Assembly: GCF_023715205.1 (NCBI RefSeq)
Contig: NZ_JAMBNR010000010.1
Location: 124,001 to 188,000 of the forward strand
Origin: Mesobacillus maritimus
GTDB taxonomy: Bacteria; Bacillota; Bacilli; Bacillales; Cytobacillaceae
DNA length: 64,000 bases
Direction: 5' to 3'
In this document: positions 23,971-36,036 of the stretch, in pieces
Layout of the letters: each line of letters begins with the position of its first letter
Numbering within the stretch: position 1 is the first letter of the stretch
The notes under the pieces: model-generated
Database searches by the model: none
What the model was told of the DNA's origin: nothing
Seen by the model: the letters and a program-made list of their open reading frames with translations, nothing else
Made by a program: the position numbers and the translations under genes

Positions 23971-24747
23971 ATGTTAAATAAACTTAATCCCTGGAAGTCC
24001 CAAAATCAACCTTCCAGTTTGAGTGACCGAATCTCACAAATTAAGTCTCAAGAAGTACCTGCCCATATCGCTATTATTATGGATGGGAATGGACGCTGGG
24101 CAAAGAAACGTTCACTTCCAAGAGTTGCGGGACATCATGAAGGGATGAAGGTCGTTCGAAAAATCACTCGACTAGCAAATAAACTTGGAGTGAAAACATT
24201 GACCTTGTACGCCTTTTCAACGGAAAATTGGAAAAGACCAAAGATGGAAGTTGACTTTTTGATGAAGCTTCCAGAGGAATTCTTAGGTACTTTCCTTCCT
24301 GAATTGGTTGAAGAAAATGTGAGGGTTACCATGATTGGCCATAAAGAGAAGCTCCCAGCTCACACGCTTAAAGCGATTGAGAAAGCAATGGAAAGCACAA
24401 AAGACAATACAGGTCTTGTCCTAAATTTTGCGTTAAACTATGGGAGTCGTGTGGAAATCATTGAGGCCGTAAAACAGGTCTTGAATGATGTTGATGATGG
24501 CAAACTGGATAGAGAGCGTATAGATGAAGAAACATTTTCATCGTATCTAATGACTTCAGGCTTCCAAGATCCGGATTTGTTAATTAGGACAAGTGGAGAA
24601 ATTCGTTTAAGTAACTTTATGCTTTGGCAACTTGCTTATACTGAATTCTTCTTTACAGATGTCCTATGGCCTGATTTTAACGAAGAACACTTTGTTGAGG
24701 CTGTAGAAGTGTTCCAAGGCCGTCAACGTCGGTATGGTGGAGTATAA
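23971..24747 (+). CDS. uppS: Undecaprenyl diphosphate synthase (isoprenyl transferase)
   Basis: A 258-aa cis-prenyltransferase making the C55 lipid carrier for cell-wall synthesis from FPP and IPP. Motifs: IAIIMDGNGRWAKKRSLPRVAGHHEGM, TLYAFSTENWKRP and DLLIRTSGEIRLSNFMLWQ. Start ATG 23971 follows TAGGGGAGC. First of the uppS-cdsA-dxr-rseP envelope/isoprenoid group. Confidence 0.97.
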   Translation: MLNKLNPWKSQNQPSSLSDRISQIKSQEVPAHIAIIMDGNGRWAKKRSLPRVAGHHEGMKVVRKITRLANKLGVKTLTLYAFSTENWKRPKMEVDFLMKLPEEFLGTFLPELVEENVRVTMIGHKEKLPAHTLKAIEKAMESTKDNTGLVLNFALNYGSRVEIIEAVKQVLNDVDDGKLDRERIDEETFSSYLMTSGFQDPDLLIRTSGEIRLSNFMLWQLAYTEFFFTDVLWPDFNEEHFVEAVEVFQGRQRRYGGV

Positions 24748-24763
24748 AAAAGGTGTGAATTAA

Positions 24764-25558
24764 ATGAAGCAAAGAATCGTAACAGCAGTCGTAGCAGCGG
24801 CGATATTTCTGCCAATTGTGTTAATCGGAGGTCTCCCGTTTATTTTCATGGTATACCTTCTTGCATCAGTTGGATTGTATGAAACACTAAGAATGCAAAA
24901 TATTCGCTTGTTTTCAATACCTGGCCTCATCTCTCTTTTATTACTTTGGATTTTTCTAATCCCAAGTGAGCACATAGGGCTTCTTGAGAACATTAATTAT
25001 TCGAAATTTGAACTTGCTCTCTTGGCTGTTTTGTTGTTTTTAACTTATACAGTTATTACCAAGAACCGATTTACCTTTGATAATGTTGCATTTTCTGTAT
25101 TGGCAACCCTTTATGTCGGAATCGGCTTTTATTATTTTATTGAAACACGAGCTGCTGAGAATGGGTTAACTTTTGTGATTTATGCTCTATTTATCATTTG
25201 GGCGACTGATTCAGGGGCTTATTTTATTGGCCGTGCAATGGGAAAGAGAAAATTATGGCCCGAAATTAGTCCAAATAAAACAGTTGAAGGGGCCTTTGGT
25301 GGCATTATATGTGCCATTATTGTAGCCATAATCTTTGCCCTCTTTACAAATATCGGAGTTTCATTATGGGCTCTAGTGCTGGCAACAGCTGTACTATCAG
25401 TTTTCGGCCAAGTGGGAGACTTAGTTGAATCAGCGTTGAAACGACATTATCATGTGAAAGATTCTGGGAACATTCTCCCAGGTCACGGAGGGATTTTGGA
25501 CAGGTTTGACAGCCTTCTGTTTGTCTTACCGCTTATCCATTTCTTGAATTTGTTATAA
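24764..25558 (+). CDS. cdsA: Phosphatidate cytidylyltransferase
   Basis: A 264-aa integral membrane enzyme forming CDP-diacylglycerol from phosphatidate and CTP, feeding phospholipid synthesis. Multiple hydrophobic helices fill most of the protein. The C-terminal family signature is present (SALKRHYHVKDSGNILPGHGGILDRFDSL), as is DSGAYFIGRAMGKRKLWPEISPNKTVEG. Start ATG 24764 follows AAAAGGTGTG, 16 nt after uppS. Confidence 0.96.
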   Translation: MKQRIVTAVVAAAIFLPIVLIGGLPFIFMVYLLASVGLYETLRMQNIRLFSIPGLISLLLLWIFLIPSEHIGLLENINYSKFELALLAVLLFLTYTVITKNRFTFDNVAFSVLATLYVGIGFYYFIETRAAENGLTFVIYALFIIWATDSGAYFIGRAMGKRKLWPEISPNKTVEGAFGGIICAIIVAIIFALFTNIGVSLWALVLATAVLSVFGQVGDLVESALKRHYHVKDSGNILPGHGGILDRFDSLLFVLPLIHFLNLL

Positions 25559-25659
25559 TGATGTGAAATAGCGACTATATCGATCAACTCGTACAACAGT
25601 AGGTTTTTTGATTTAAAACCTCAGTTAAGGTTTCGCTTGTTGAATTAGGAGTGAATGTA

Positions 25660-26802
25660 GTGAAGAAAATTAGCTTATTGGGAGCAACAGGTTCCATTGG
25701 AATACAAACTCTTGATATTATTAGGGGACACAAGGAATCATTTCAGTTAGTCGCATTGTCTGCTGGCCGGAATATCGAACAGGTAAGGAAAATTGTTGCC
25801 GAATTTAGACCTGATCTGGTATCCGTCCAGGAGAAAAGTGATTGTGAGAGGTTAAGGGCTGAGTTTCCGGGGATCACGTTTTATCACGGTGCGAAAGGGA
25901 TTGAAGAAGTTGCGGTCTATGATCAAGCTGAAATCCTCGTAAATGCTGTGCTAGGAAGTGTAGGGCTATCTCCTACTTTAAAAGCAATCCAAGCCGGAAA
26001 GACGATAGCGATTGCCAATAAGGAAACGCTCGTCACTGCAGGTCACCTTGTTATGGGGGCGGCCAAACAAAACAATGTCCCTCTCCTACCTGTAGATAGT
26101 GAACACTCGGCCATTTTTCAGGCATTACAAGGAGAGCAATCTAAAAATATCGAGCAATTGATTTTGACGGCGTCTGGAGGAAGCTTCCGGGACCGGAAAC
26201 GTGAAGAGTTAAAAGATGTAACTGTCAAAGAGGCATTAAATCATCCGAATTGGTCAATGGGTGCTAAAATCACGATTGATTCAGCGACGATGATGAATAA
26301 AGGGCTCGAGGTAATCGAAGCGCATTGGTTATTTTCAATTCCTTACGAAAAAATATCTGTCGTGCTTCATAAAGAGAGCATTATTCATTCAATGGTCGAG
26401 TTCCATGACACGAGTATTATTGCACAGCTTGGAACTCCTGATATGCGAGTACCGATTCAGTATGCACTCACTTATCCTGACCGACTTCCGCACCCAGCGG
26501 GGAAGCGTTTAAGCCTTGCGCAAATTGGAAAACTCCATTTTTCCGAAATGGACTATGACCGTTTCCGTTGCCTGAAGTTTGCCTTTGATGCGGGGCGGGC
26601 TGGGGGCACAATGCCTACAGTTTTAAATGCTGCAAATGAGGCCGCTGTTTCTGCATTCCTAGATGGGAAAATATCCTTCTTGCAGATTGAAGAATTGATT
26701 GAGAGAGTTTTAGACCAACATCAAACAATTGGTAATCCTGACCTGGAAACCATACAAGCCGTTGATGCAGAAACTAGAAAATCAGTATTCTCACTTATTT
26801 AA
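25660..26802 (+). CDS. dxr: 1-deoxy-D-xylulose 5-phosphate reductoisomerase
   Basis: A 380-aa NADPH enzyme catalysing the second step of the MEP isoprenoid pathway. N-terminal NADPH site [19 protein letters not shown]; catalytic blocks [48 protein letters not shown] 25660 is chosen because the only ribosome-binding site, AGGAG (25647-25651), overlaps the other in-frame GTG at 25651 and is 8 nt from 25660. Precedes rseP by 18 nt; it supplies precursors to UppS in the same cluster. Confidence 0.95.
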   Translation: MKKISLLGATGSIGIQTLDIIRGHKESFQLVALSAGRNIEQVRKIVAEFRPDLVSVQEKSDCERLRAEFPGITFYHGAKGIEEVAVYDQAEILVNAVLGSVGLSPTLKAIQAGKTIAIANKETLVTAGHLVMGAAKQNNVPLLPVDSEHSAIFQALQGEQSKNIEQLILTASGGSFRDRKREELKDVTVKEALNHPNWSMGAKITIDSATMMNKGLEVIEAHWLFSIPYEKISVVLHKESIIHSMVEFHDTSIIAQLGTPDMRVPIQYALTYPDRLPHPAGKRLSLAQIGKLHFSEMDYDRFRCLKFAFDAGRAGGTMPTVLNAANEAAVSAFLDGKISFLQIEELIERVLDQHQTIGNPDLETIQAVDAETRKSVFSLI

Positions 26803-26820
26803 AAAAGGTGGTCATTCATT

Positions 26821-28095
26821 TTGAGTACAGTTATTGCCTTTATCGTCATTTTCGGGGCTCTTGTTTTCTTCCATGAACTGGGTCACCTGATTTTTGCAAA
26901 ACGGGCAGGGATTTTATGCCGCGAATTTGCGATTGGATTTGGTCCGAAAGTCTTTTCTCATAAAAGAAACGAGACGGTCTATACCATTCGTTTACTACCA
27001 ATAGGTGGTTTTGTGCGGATGGCAGGTGAGGACCCAGAAATGGTTGAACTCAAGCCGGGATATCGAATCGGATTATTGTTTGGGGAAGACAAGAAAGTAA
27101 ATAAAATTATCCTGAATAATAAGGATAAATATCCGGATGCACTCGTTGTTGAAGTTGAGGAAGCGGATGTTGAGCATGAGCTATTTATAAAAGGATATGA
27201 AGATGGAACTGATGAGGAATTACAAACCTTTTCAATTAGTCCATCTGCTGTTTTTATTGAAAATGGTGCAGAAACACAATTGGCTCCATACGACCGACAA
27301 TTTTCTTCAAAGACTGTTGGACAAAGAACAATGGCGATCTTTGCGGGCCCAATGATGAATTTCTTACTAGCGATTGTGGTGTTCATTGTTATTGCTTTAT
27401 TTCAAGGAATGCCATCTGATAAGCCAATTTTAGGGGAACTAGCCACTGATGGTTCCGCGCTTGAAGCGGGATTGAAAGAAGGCGATGTTGTCCAAAGCAT
27501 TGAAGGAGCAGAAATCTCTAGTTGGACAGATGTTGTAGAAATTATCCAAAGAAATCCGGAAAAAGAATTAGAGTTCTTAATTCAACGTGATGGGAATCAA
27601 ATTGAAATCCCTGTAACGCCAAATTCTCGTGAGGTTGAAATAGAAGGCGGCGAAAGTCAAACGATTGGAATTATCGGGGTTTATGCTCCGATTGAAAAGG
27701 ACCCTTTAAAAGCGGTTTGGTATGGCTTTGAAGAAACCTATACGTGGACGAAAGAAATCATCTTCGCTGTGGGTAAACTAGTTACAGGACAATTTTCAAT
27801 TGATGCTTTAGCAGGACCAGTTGGAATCTATGAATCGACTAGCATTGTCGCTCAATCAGGAATCTGGTATTTAATGAGATGGGCGGCCGTACTAAGTATT
27901 AACCTAGGAATCATGAACCTATTGCCAATCCCGGCTCTTGACGGTGGTAGATTGATGTTCTTTGCCGTCGAAGCGGTTAGAGGGAAACCAATTGACCCTC
28001 AAAAAGAGGGGATGGTTCATTTTATCGGATTTGCGTTGTTGATGCTATTGATGCTTGTTGTCACTTGGAACGACATTCAACGATTCTTTCTATAA
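26821..28095 (+). CDS. rseP: Site-2 zinc metalloprotease RseP/RasP
   Basis: A 424-aa intramembrane protease of the S2P family; in B. subtilis RasP clears remnants of RsiW and other peptides. The first transmembrane helix bears HELGH (residues 18-22), there is a central PDZ domain (about 190-270), and the C-terminal helix carries the third zinc-ligand motif LDGGRL. Start TTG 26821 with AAAGGTGG upstream; the N-terminus STVIAFIVIFGALVFFHELGH matches the family. Confidence 0.96.
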   Translation: MSTVIAFIVIFGALVFFHELGHLIFAKRAGILCREFAIGFGPKVFSHKRNETVYTIRLLPIGGFVRMAGEDPEMVELKPGYRIGLLFGEDKKVNKIILNNKDKYPDALVVEVEEADVEHELFIKGYEDGTDEELQTFSISPSAVFIENGAETQLAPYDRQFSSKTVGQRTMAIFAGPMMNFLLAIVVFIVIALFQGMPSDKPILGELATDGSALEAGLKEGDVVQSIEGAEISSWTDVVEIIQRNPEKELEFLIQRDGNQIEIPVTPNSREVEIEGGESQTIGIIGVYAPIEKDPLKAVWYGFEETYTWTKEIIFAVGKLVTGQFSIDALAGPVGIYESTSIVAQSGIWYLMRWAAVLSINLGIMNLLPIPALDGGRLMFFAVEAVRGKPIDPQKEGMVHFIGFALLMLLMLVVTWNDIQRFFL

Positions 28096-28236
28096 GGCTC
28101 TTTTCTCAAACTTTGATGTCCAAAAAAATAGCTTCATTTTATGAAAAGTGCTTACAAACTGAATTAATCACACGAAATAGCTATTTTTGTTAAAATCGAC
28201 TATAAGATTTTAACAAATAACTATACAGTACCAACC
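28096..28236 (-). repeat. Intergenic repeat family A, copy 4 (diverged)
   Basis: Begins GGCTCTTTTCTCAAAC one base after the rseP stop and keeps GCTTACAAACT and TTAAAATCGACTATAAGATTTTAACAA; the far end is degraded. Orientation opposite to copy 1. Confidence 0.65.
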
Positions 28237-28273
28237 GTTTATAAAAACCGGTTCGTAAAATTAATAGGCTAAA

Positions 28274-28327
28274 AATACCATCCTAATGAGGAGTGATTGC
28301 TCAATAGGGTGGTATTATCTAATTTTT
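28274..28327 (+). terminator. Terminator or attenuator between rseP and proS
   Basis: 12-bp stem AATACCATCCTA (28274-28285) with TAGGGTGGTATT (28305-28316), then ATCTAATTTTT. Only about 40 nt separate it from proS, leaving no clear room for a promoter, so it may regulate proS by attenuation. Confidence 0.65.
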
Positions 28328-28362
28328 ATAAGTAATTCATTTCGACATTAGATGAGGAGTAA

Positions 28363-30074
<1,712 letters not shown>

Positions 30075-30075
<1 letters not shown>

Positions 30076-30118
30076 AAGGATGGACCTCCTCGGATGCGAG
30101 GAGGTCTATTCCTTTTTT
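30075..30118 (+). terminator. Terminator after proS
   Basis: Stem GACCTCCTCG/CGAGGAGGTC extended by AAAGGA/TCCTTT, then TTTT. Confidence 0.9.
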
Positions 30119-30144
30119 GTGCTATCACCGCTAAAAAGGAACTC

Positions 30145-30247
30145 AAGGCCAATCTAGCGTCCCCAAATCTGTTTGATGTCTGGGGAAAGGGAATGCAAGG
30201 CAAATCTAGTGTTCTCAAATCGATTCAATGTCTTCCAAAAGCAACGC
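30145..30247 (+). repeat. Imperfect tandem duplication, period about 52 bp
   Basis: Two adjacent units (30145-30196 and 30197-30247) both begin AAGG-C-AATCTAG and share TCAAAT/CCAAAT and AATGTCT/GATGTCT landmarks. No coding capacity or known family recognised. Confidence 0.55.
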
Positions 30248-30462
30248 GGTAACTATTTAACGCAGCGTACCAAGTTTGTGTAATTCACATATAGGAATAG
30301 CTTTATCCGTTTTTACAAGGGAAGAAGTTGATAGTGACAGTCTAGTGTGTTTCTAATCATTTCCTTCACTTTTCTAGAGCGATGTAATCAATCCTAGTCT
30401 ATTTTTATGTTATAATTACCTTTGCTAAAAAAATAAATAAGCGCACTAAAATACTAGTAACC

Positions 30463-30510
30463 AAACTACCCATTCATAGGAATACCCTTTGATGGTAGTT
30501 TTATTTTATT
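30463..30510 (+). terminator. Attenuator-like hairpin in the polC leader
   Basis: AAACTACC-AT pairs with ATGGTAGTTT (30463-30473 with 30491-30500, one bulge), followed by TATTTTATTT, 22 nt before the polC start. A TATAAT (30411-30416) lies upstream, so transcripts would read into it. Confidence 0.45.
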
Positions 30511-30531
30511 TAAACGATAAGGAGGGAAACA

Positions 30532-33448
30532 ATGTCGGATCTTTCCTCTAAAAAGAAAGAAAGCTTTCAGGTGCTTTTGCAGCAGCTGGGGCTAACAGAA
30601 GATAGTATGGTCGAACATTTCAAAAATGCTTTGATTGAACGAGTAGTCGTGGAGAAAAAGCAAAAGAAATGGCATTTTTATTTTCAGTTTGACCGAATCA
30701 TTCCATGTAGCTTAATGAGTCGGTTTACAGCACAATTGGAGAGAAGCTTCTCCCATATCGCGAAAGTGGCCGCGACGATTAACGTTCTTGATCAGTCTTT
30801 TACGGAGCAAGTCATTCATGAGTATTGGCCACAGTGTGTTCAAGAAATCGATGGGATTGCACCGCCGCTTTTAAAGGTATTAAATGAGCAATTACCTAGA
30901 GTTCAAGGGAACAAGATTGTGTTAAATGTCCGTAACGATATGGAAGGAATGGCCATTAAGAAAAAATATTCTGGTATGTTGGCAGAAATCTTTCAAACAT
31001 ATGGGTTTCCAACACTTTCAATCGATACGGAAATTTCGGAAAATGCCTCGAACAACGAGTATGAAGAGTTCCGAAAGGCTAAGGAAAAAGAAGACCAAGA
31101 ACGTGCTCTTATGGCAATGGTGGAAATGCAGAAGAAAGAAGCCGAGAAAGATTCGGATGTGGCAGTTCCGGAGGGGCCGATTTCGATTGGTCTTACAATT
31201 AAGGATGATACGGATTTCCGTCGTCTAGAAGAAATTGTGGATGAGGAACGGAAAGTAACCGTGGAAGGCTATGTATTCCATGCAGAAACAAAAGAACTTC
31301 GCAGTGGACGAACATTGTTGACTTTTAAAATTACGGACTATACAAGCTCCATTATGGTTAAGATGTTTTCCCGCGATAAAGAAGATGCAGCGGTATTCCA
31401 ACGAGTTAAAAAAGGCATGTGGCTAAAGGCAAGAGGAAGCATTCAAAACGATACCTTTGTTCGCGACCTAGTTATGATTGGTAACGACGTACAGGAAATT
31501 CGTCCGAAATTACGTCAAGATACTGCACCAGAAGGAGAGAAGCGGGTTGAGCTTCACTTGCATACGCCAATGAGCCAAATGGATGCCGTTTCAAGTGTCG
31601 CGGAGTTAGTTGGTCAAGCGAAAAAATGGGGACACAAGGCCATTGCTATCACAGACCATGCTGTAGCTCAATCTTTCCCTGAAGCATTTGGGGCAGGTAA
31701 GAAAAATGATATCAAAATCCTCTATGGCGTAGAAGCTAACCTGGTTGATGATGGCGTTCCAATCGCTTATAATTCGGCTCATCGCTTACTTGCGGATGAC
31801 ACCTTTATCGTATTTGATGTCGAAACCACCGGTCTCTCAGCCGTTTACGATACCATTATTGAACTGGCTGCAGTAAAAGTCCAAAATGGGGATATTGTCG
31901 ACCGCTTTGAGTCCTTTGCCAATCCGCACCGCCGGTTATCAGCAACGATTGTCGAACTGACAGGGATTACCGATGATATGGTCGAGAATGCACCAGAAGT
32001 AGATGATGTTCTTCGAAAGTTTTATGACTGGATAGGAGATTCCGTATTAGTCGCACATAACGCGTCATTTGATATGGGTTTCTTAAATACTGGCTATAAA
32101 AAACTTGGCATCGGTAAGCTGCCAAATCCGGTAATTGATACTTTGGAATTAGGTCGTTTCCTTTTCCCTGAGATGAAAAACCACCGACTAAATACCTTGG
32201 CAAAGAAATTAGATGTTGAACTCACACAACATCACCGTGCCATTTATGATGCCGAGGCAACAGGGTATATTTTGATTAAAATGCTGAAAGAAGCTCTTGA
32301 AAAAGGCATTGAATATCATGACCAACTGAATGATTATATGGGGCAAGGTGGGGCTTATAAGCGGGCAAGGCCGCATCATATTACCTTATTAGCGCAAACC
32401 GAGATAGGGTTAAAAAACTTGTTTAAGCTGGTTTCGATTTCTCATATTAATTATTTCCATCGAGTCCCACGAATCCCAAGGTCTGTTTTGCAGAAATATC
32501 GAGAAGGTATTTTAGTAGGCTCAGCCTGTGATAAAGGCGAAGTCTTTGAGACCATGATGCAAAAGTCAATGGAAGAAGCGGAAGAAGCCGCACAGTTTTA
32601 TGATTATTTAGAGGTTATGCCGAAGCCAGTTTATTCTCACTTAATTGAGCTTGAGCTTGTTCGTGATGAACGCTCGCTTGAACATATCATCTCCAACGTC
32701 GTAAAACTCGGTGAAAAATTGAATTTACCAGTTGTAGCAACGGGAAATGTTCATTATTTGAATGAGAATGATAAAATTTATCGCAAAATCCTTGTTAATT
32801 CTCAAGGTGGTGCGAACCCACTTAACCGTCATCGACTTCCAGATGTCCATTTCCGAACAACGAATGAAATGCTCGCTGAATTTTCGTTTTTAGGAAAGGA
32901 AAAGGCAAAAGAAATTGTCGTAACAAACCCGAATAAGGTTGCGGATATGATTGACAATATTAAGCCAATTAAGGATGACTTATATACGCCGAAAATTGAG
33001 GGTGCAGACGAAGAGATGCGCCATATGAGCTACACAATGGCAAAGAGTATTTATGGGGAAGAACTCCCGGAAATCGTTGAAGCACGCCTTGAAAAAGAAT
33101 TAAAAAGTATCATTGAAAATGGCTTTGCCGTTATTTACTTGATCTCTCATAAGCTCGTTAAAAAATCACTAGATGATGGATATCTAGTTGGTTCACGGGG
33201 ATCCGTCGGTTCCTCTTTCGTTGCAACAATGACTGAAATTACCGAGGTAAATCCTTTACCGCCACATTATGTGTGTCCAACCTGTAAGAAATCGGAGTTC
33301 TTTGATGACGGTTCCGTTGGTTCAGGTTTCGATCTTCCAGACAAGGATTGTCCGAACTGCGGCATACCTTATAAAAAAGACGGTCACGATATTCCGTTTG
33401 AAACCTTCCTTGGTTTCAAAGGGGACAAGGTACCAGATATAGATTTGA
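30532..33448 (+). CDS. polC: DNA polymerase III PolC, exon 1 (interrupted by group II intron)
   Basis: The 5' exon encodes residues 1-972 plus the first base of codon 973 of the replicative polymerase of Gram-positive bacteria. Domains in order: N-terminal region; OB fold (about 225-330); PHP domain opening [14 protein letters not shown]; an inserted DEDDh proofreading exonuclease with [21 protein letters not shown] and ending [12 protein letters not shown]; then the second PHP part and the palm. The exon stops just after PDIDL, the catalytic aspartates (969 and 971). Start ATG 30532 follows AAGGAGGG. Without splicing, translation would run 14 further codons into the intron and stop at 33490-33492. 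Confidence 0.96.
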
Positions 33449-34188
33449 GTGCGCCACGTTATCAATTTAAAAGATTGGTCACTAGTAATTAATGCTAGGA
33501 GAACTGTTAACTTAAAGTGTGGAATGATAGGGTAACGCCTTGAAACACACTCACTGAATCTGCGGCAAGCGAAGGAGACAATGTAAATAGTTGAACTCGT
33601 TTGGAGCCCGCTAAAGTCGGCTGAAGTTTACCCTAACACATATGGTGAGGAAAAACCCAATAGGGTTGTAAATGATAGGCCGGGTGTCTACAAAACTTCT
33701 ATGGTTAGAATGGATAGAGTTATCTGGACGAATCCTCGACTGACTCTTCGTGAATGTCACTAAGTAGAAATGCTTAGGGGTCCAATAGGACTTTCTAGTG
33801 TGGATGAGTAAACGTTAGGTTATGAAAATCCATATAGCTTTTCAGGAGCTATCAAGCTAGACGGAGTTTAGAGGAAACCTACGGAAGTATGTATAGATAG
33901 AGTTAACGGAACGTGGGAAGCTTCGGAGACTTGAGGTGATTACACACCGATTGAAAGTCGTTCTTCAAAAAGCTCAAGATTGAGTATAATGAAGGTTTGC
34001 CGAAGTGGCAGTAAAGCCGTAGTACCGTTTGTAGGAATTGCCTGCGACGACCGAATATACCGAATAGGTCCGAGGGAAAAACAGTTCTGAGGGAAGGGCT
34101 TAAGTCGTCTTTTACGATACAAATCCTACACACGTCAGTATTCTTGTATGACTAAATAGAAACGAAAGCCTTTTTTGGAGGTGATTAG

Positions 34189-35292
34189 TTGGCTGACTTA
34201 ATGGTTCAAAAGTTAAGAAATAACGAATACTTCAATGTTCAAGAAACATTTGACCATTTGTACGCTGAAAGTAAAAGGGGAAGGTATTTTAACAAGCTCT
34301 ACGATTTAATCATCACAGAAGAAAATATTCTTCTCGCTTTTCGAAATATAAAAAGCAATACTGGAAGCAAAACAAAAGGTACAAACGGTCACACCATTAA
34401 ACATCTAAACAGGATGAATAAAGAAAAGCTCATTAGAATGGTTCGGCGGAAGCTACTAGACTACAAACCAGAAATGGTCAGGCGAGTGATGATTCCAAAG
34501 CCAAATGGAGATAAACGTCCTCTTGGAATACCGACGATAGAAGATAGACTTATCCAACAGATGATTCTACAGATTATTGAGCCTATCGTTGAGGCAAAAT
34601 TTCATCCGTCAAGCTATGGGTTCAGACCACATCGAAATACGCACGATGCGTTAGCAAGGTGTTACCATATGGTCAATCATAGTCACCAGCATTATGTAGT
34701 CGACGTAGATATTAAAGGGTTCTTTGATAACGTAAATCATAAAAAGTTGAGCAAACAGCTTTGGGCGATTGGAATAAGAGATAAAAAGGTTCTTACCATT
34801 ATAAACAAAATGTTAAAAGCTGAGATTGAAGGCGAGAGAATACCTGAAAAAGGGACTCCACAAGGCGGGATTTTATCACCGCTCCTAGCAAACATCGTTT
34901 TGAACGAGCTGGATTGGTGGATATCGAATCAATGGGAAACCAAGCCAACAAGAGTGGACTATAAACTGAAAAGGAATCGAACCGATGCCTTAAAGAAAAC
35001 GAGGCTTAAGCCTTGTTATATCGTCCGCTATGCTGATGACTTTAAAATCTTTACAAACTCTTATGAAAATGCTCGCAAGCTATTTATTGCTGTAACAAAA
35101 TGGTTGAAAGAACGGTTAGGCTTGGAGGTGAGCCCTGAAAAGAGTAAAATCACAAACCTTCGAAAGAACGGAACAGATTTTCTCGGCGTGCGTTTTCGAG
35201 CAGTGCGTAAAGGGACAGCGAAGACGGGATATATAGTGAATTCATATATCTCCGAAGGCAAAAGAAAAGTTGACGAAGGTTTATCAACATAA
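34189..35292 (+). pseudogene. ltrA: Intron-encoded protein, reverse transcriptase part (frameshifted at its 3' end)
   Basis: 367 codons read in frame 1 from TTG 34189, which has GGAGGTG 5 nt upstream. RT blocks in order: KRPLGIPTIEDRLIQQ (109-124), SSYGFRPHRNTHDAL (141-155), VDVDIKGFFDNV (171-182), TPQGGILSPLLANIVL (223-238), the catalytic YADD (281-284) and FLGVRFR. All active-site residues look intact. The frame breaks after GKRKV: with one A fewer in the AAAAGAAAAG run (35260-35269) it would continue as KLTKVYQHKLSRL into the maturase part. As written it ends prematurely at 35290-35292. Confidence 0.9.
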
Positions 35293-35668
35293 ACTAAGTC
35301 GACTACGGAAGAGCCCTAATCCTAACAAAGTTCTTGACCTCAACTCGTTTACTTTAGGCATTCATAATTACTATAAAATTGCCACGAGGGTGTCTTCGGA
35401 TTTTAATGATATACGGCATACCATACACTTTAAAATTAAAACTTTGTTGAAACGGAATATTTTTAATCCAACAACAGAAAAGAATGCTGTAATTGATAAG
35501 TTCTATAATGACTTCAATTACAAACGATTTAAAAGTAATGGATTGCTTGTACTACCATTTGAATCGGTACGGCATCAAATACGAGGACAAAGAGACCCGG
35601 AATTTACGATTTACGCCAAAGAAGACCGCCAAAGAATTCATAAAGAGCTAATACATGTGACTCAGTAG
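35270..35668 (+). pseudogene. Intron-encoded protein, maturase (X) domain part, frame 2
   Basis: A 132-codon segment that continues the reverse transcriptase in a +1 frame. LNSFTLGIHNYYKIATRVSSDF is the typical domain X (maturase/thumb) sequence of group II intron proteins, needed for splicing of the intron. It has no ribosome-binding site, so it is unlikely to be translated on its own. It ends at TAG 35666-35668, where the HNH segment continues in the original frame; a missing base near 35648-35667 would explain this. Confidence 0.85.
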
Positions 35669-36012
35669 AAATTGAACATTTAAGAAAAGGGAATTACTCA
35701 TCTAAATCTACTTTGTACGAAAACAATCGGATAAGTAAATATGTCGCACAAAAAGGAAGGTGCTACATTACAGGCGAACGGCTAATGCCAATCAATTGTA
35801 TATGTCACCATATCCAGCCTACAAAGATGGGCGGTACCGATGAGTACGACAATTTAGTCATTATAAAGAAAGACTTTCATATGCTTATCCATACAAAGTA
35901 TCCGATGAAAGACCCTATTAAATCACATCATGTCCATACATTAGACGCCAAAGCATTAAAGAAACTCAATACACTACGCAAGGTTGTAGGATTCCAAGCG
36001 TTAGTGATTTAA
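35644..36012 (+). pseudogene. Intron-encoded protein, HNH endonuclease part, frame 1
   Basis: C-terminal segment of the same protein, open in frame 1 from 35644. The HNH core is clear: CYITGERLMPINCICHHIQ, GGTDEYDNLVII and HMLIH, with two cysteines likely to bind zinc. This domain cuts the second DNA strand during retrohoming in related introns. A TTG at 35713 could start it, but no Shine-Dalgarno is present, so as written it is probably not expressed except by frameshifting. Confidence 0.85.
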
Positions 36013-36036
36013 ATTATCGTAAATATAAAGACGATG

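Noticed and set aside
26979-27386. 135-codon open frame on the minus strand inside rseP
   Set aside because: Antisense shadow of a well-conserved gene, low-complexity Ser-rich translation, no ribosome-binding site. Other minus-strand frames (for example 1406-1774, 15153-15500, 46248-46676) were rejected for the same reason.
28301-28316. T-box-like AGGGTGGTA upstream of proS
   Set aside because: It forms the 3' arm of the terminator stem, whereas a true T-box lies before the terminator; no specifier stem was seen and the upstream sequence is a repeat copy.
35270-36012. Two independent small genes in the intron
   Set aside because: Neither has a ribosome-binding site; their products are contiguous domains (X and HNH) of the upstream reverse transcriptase.
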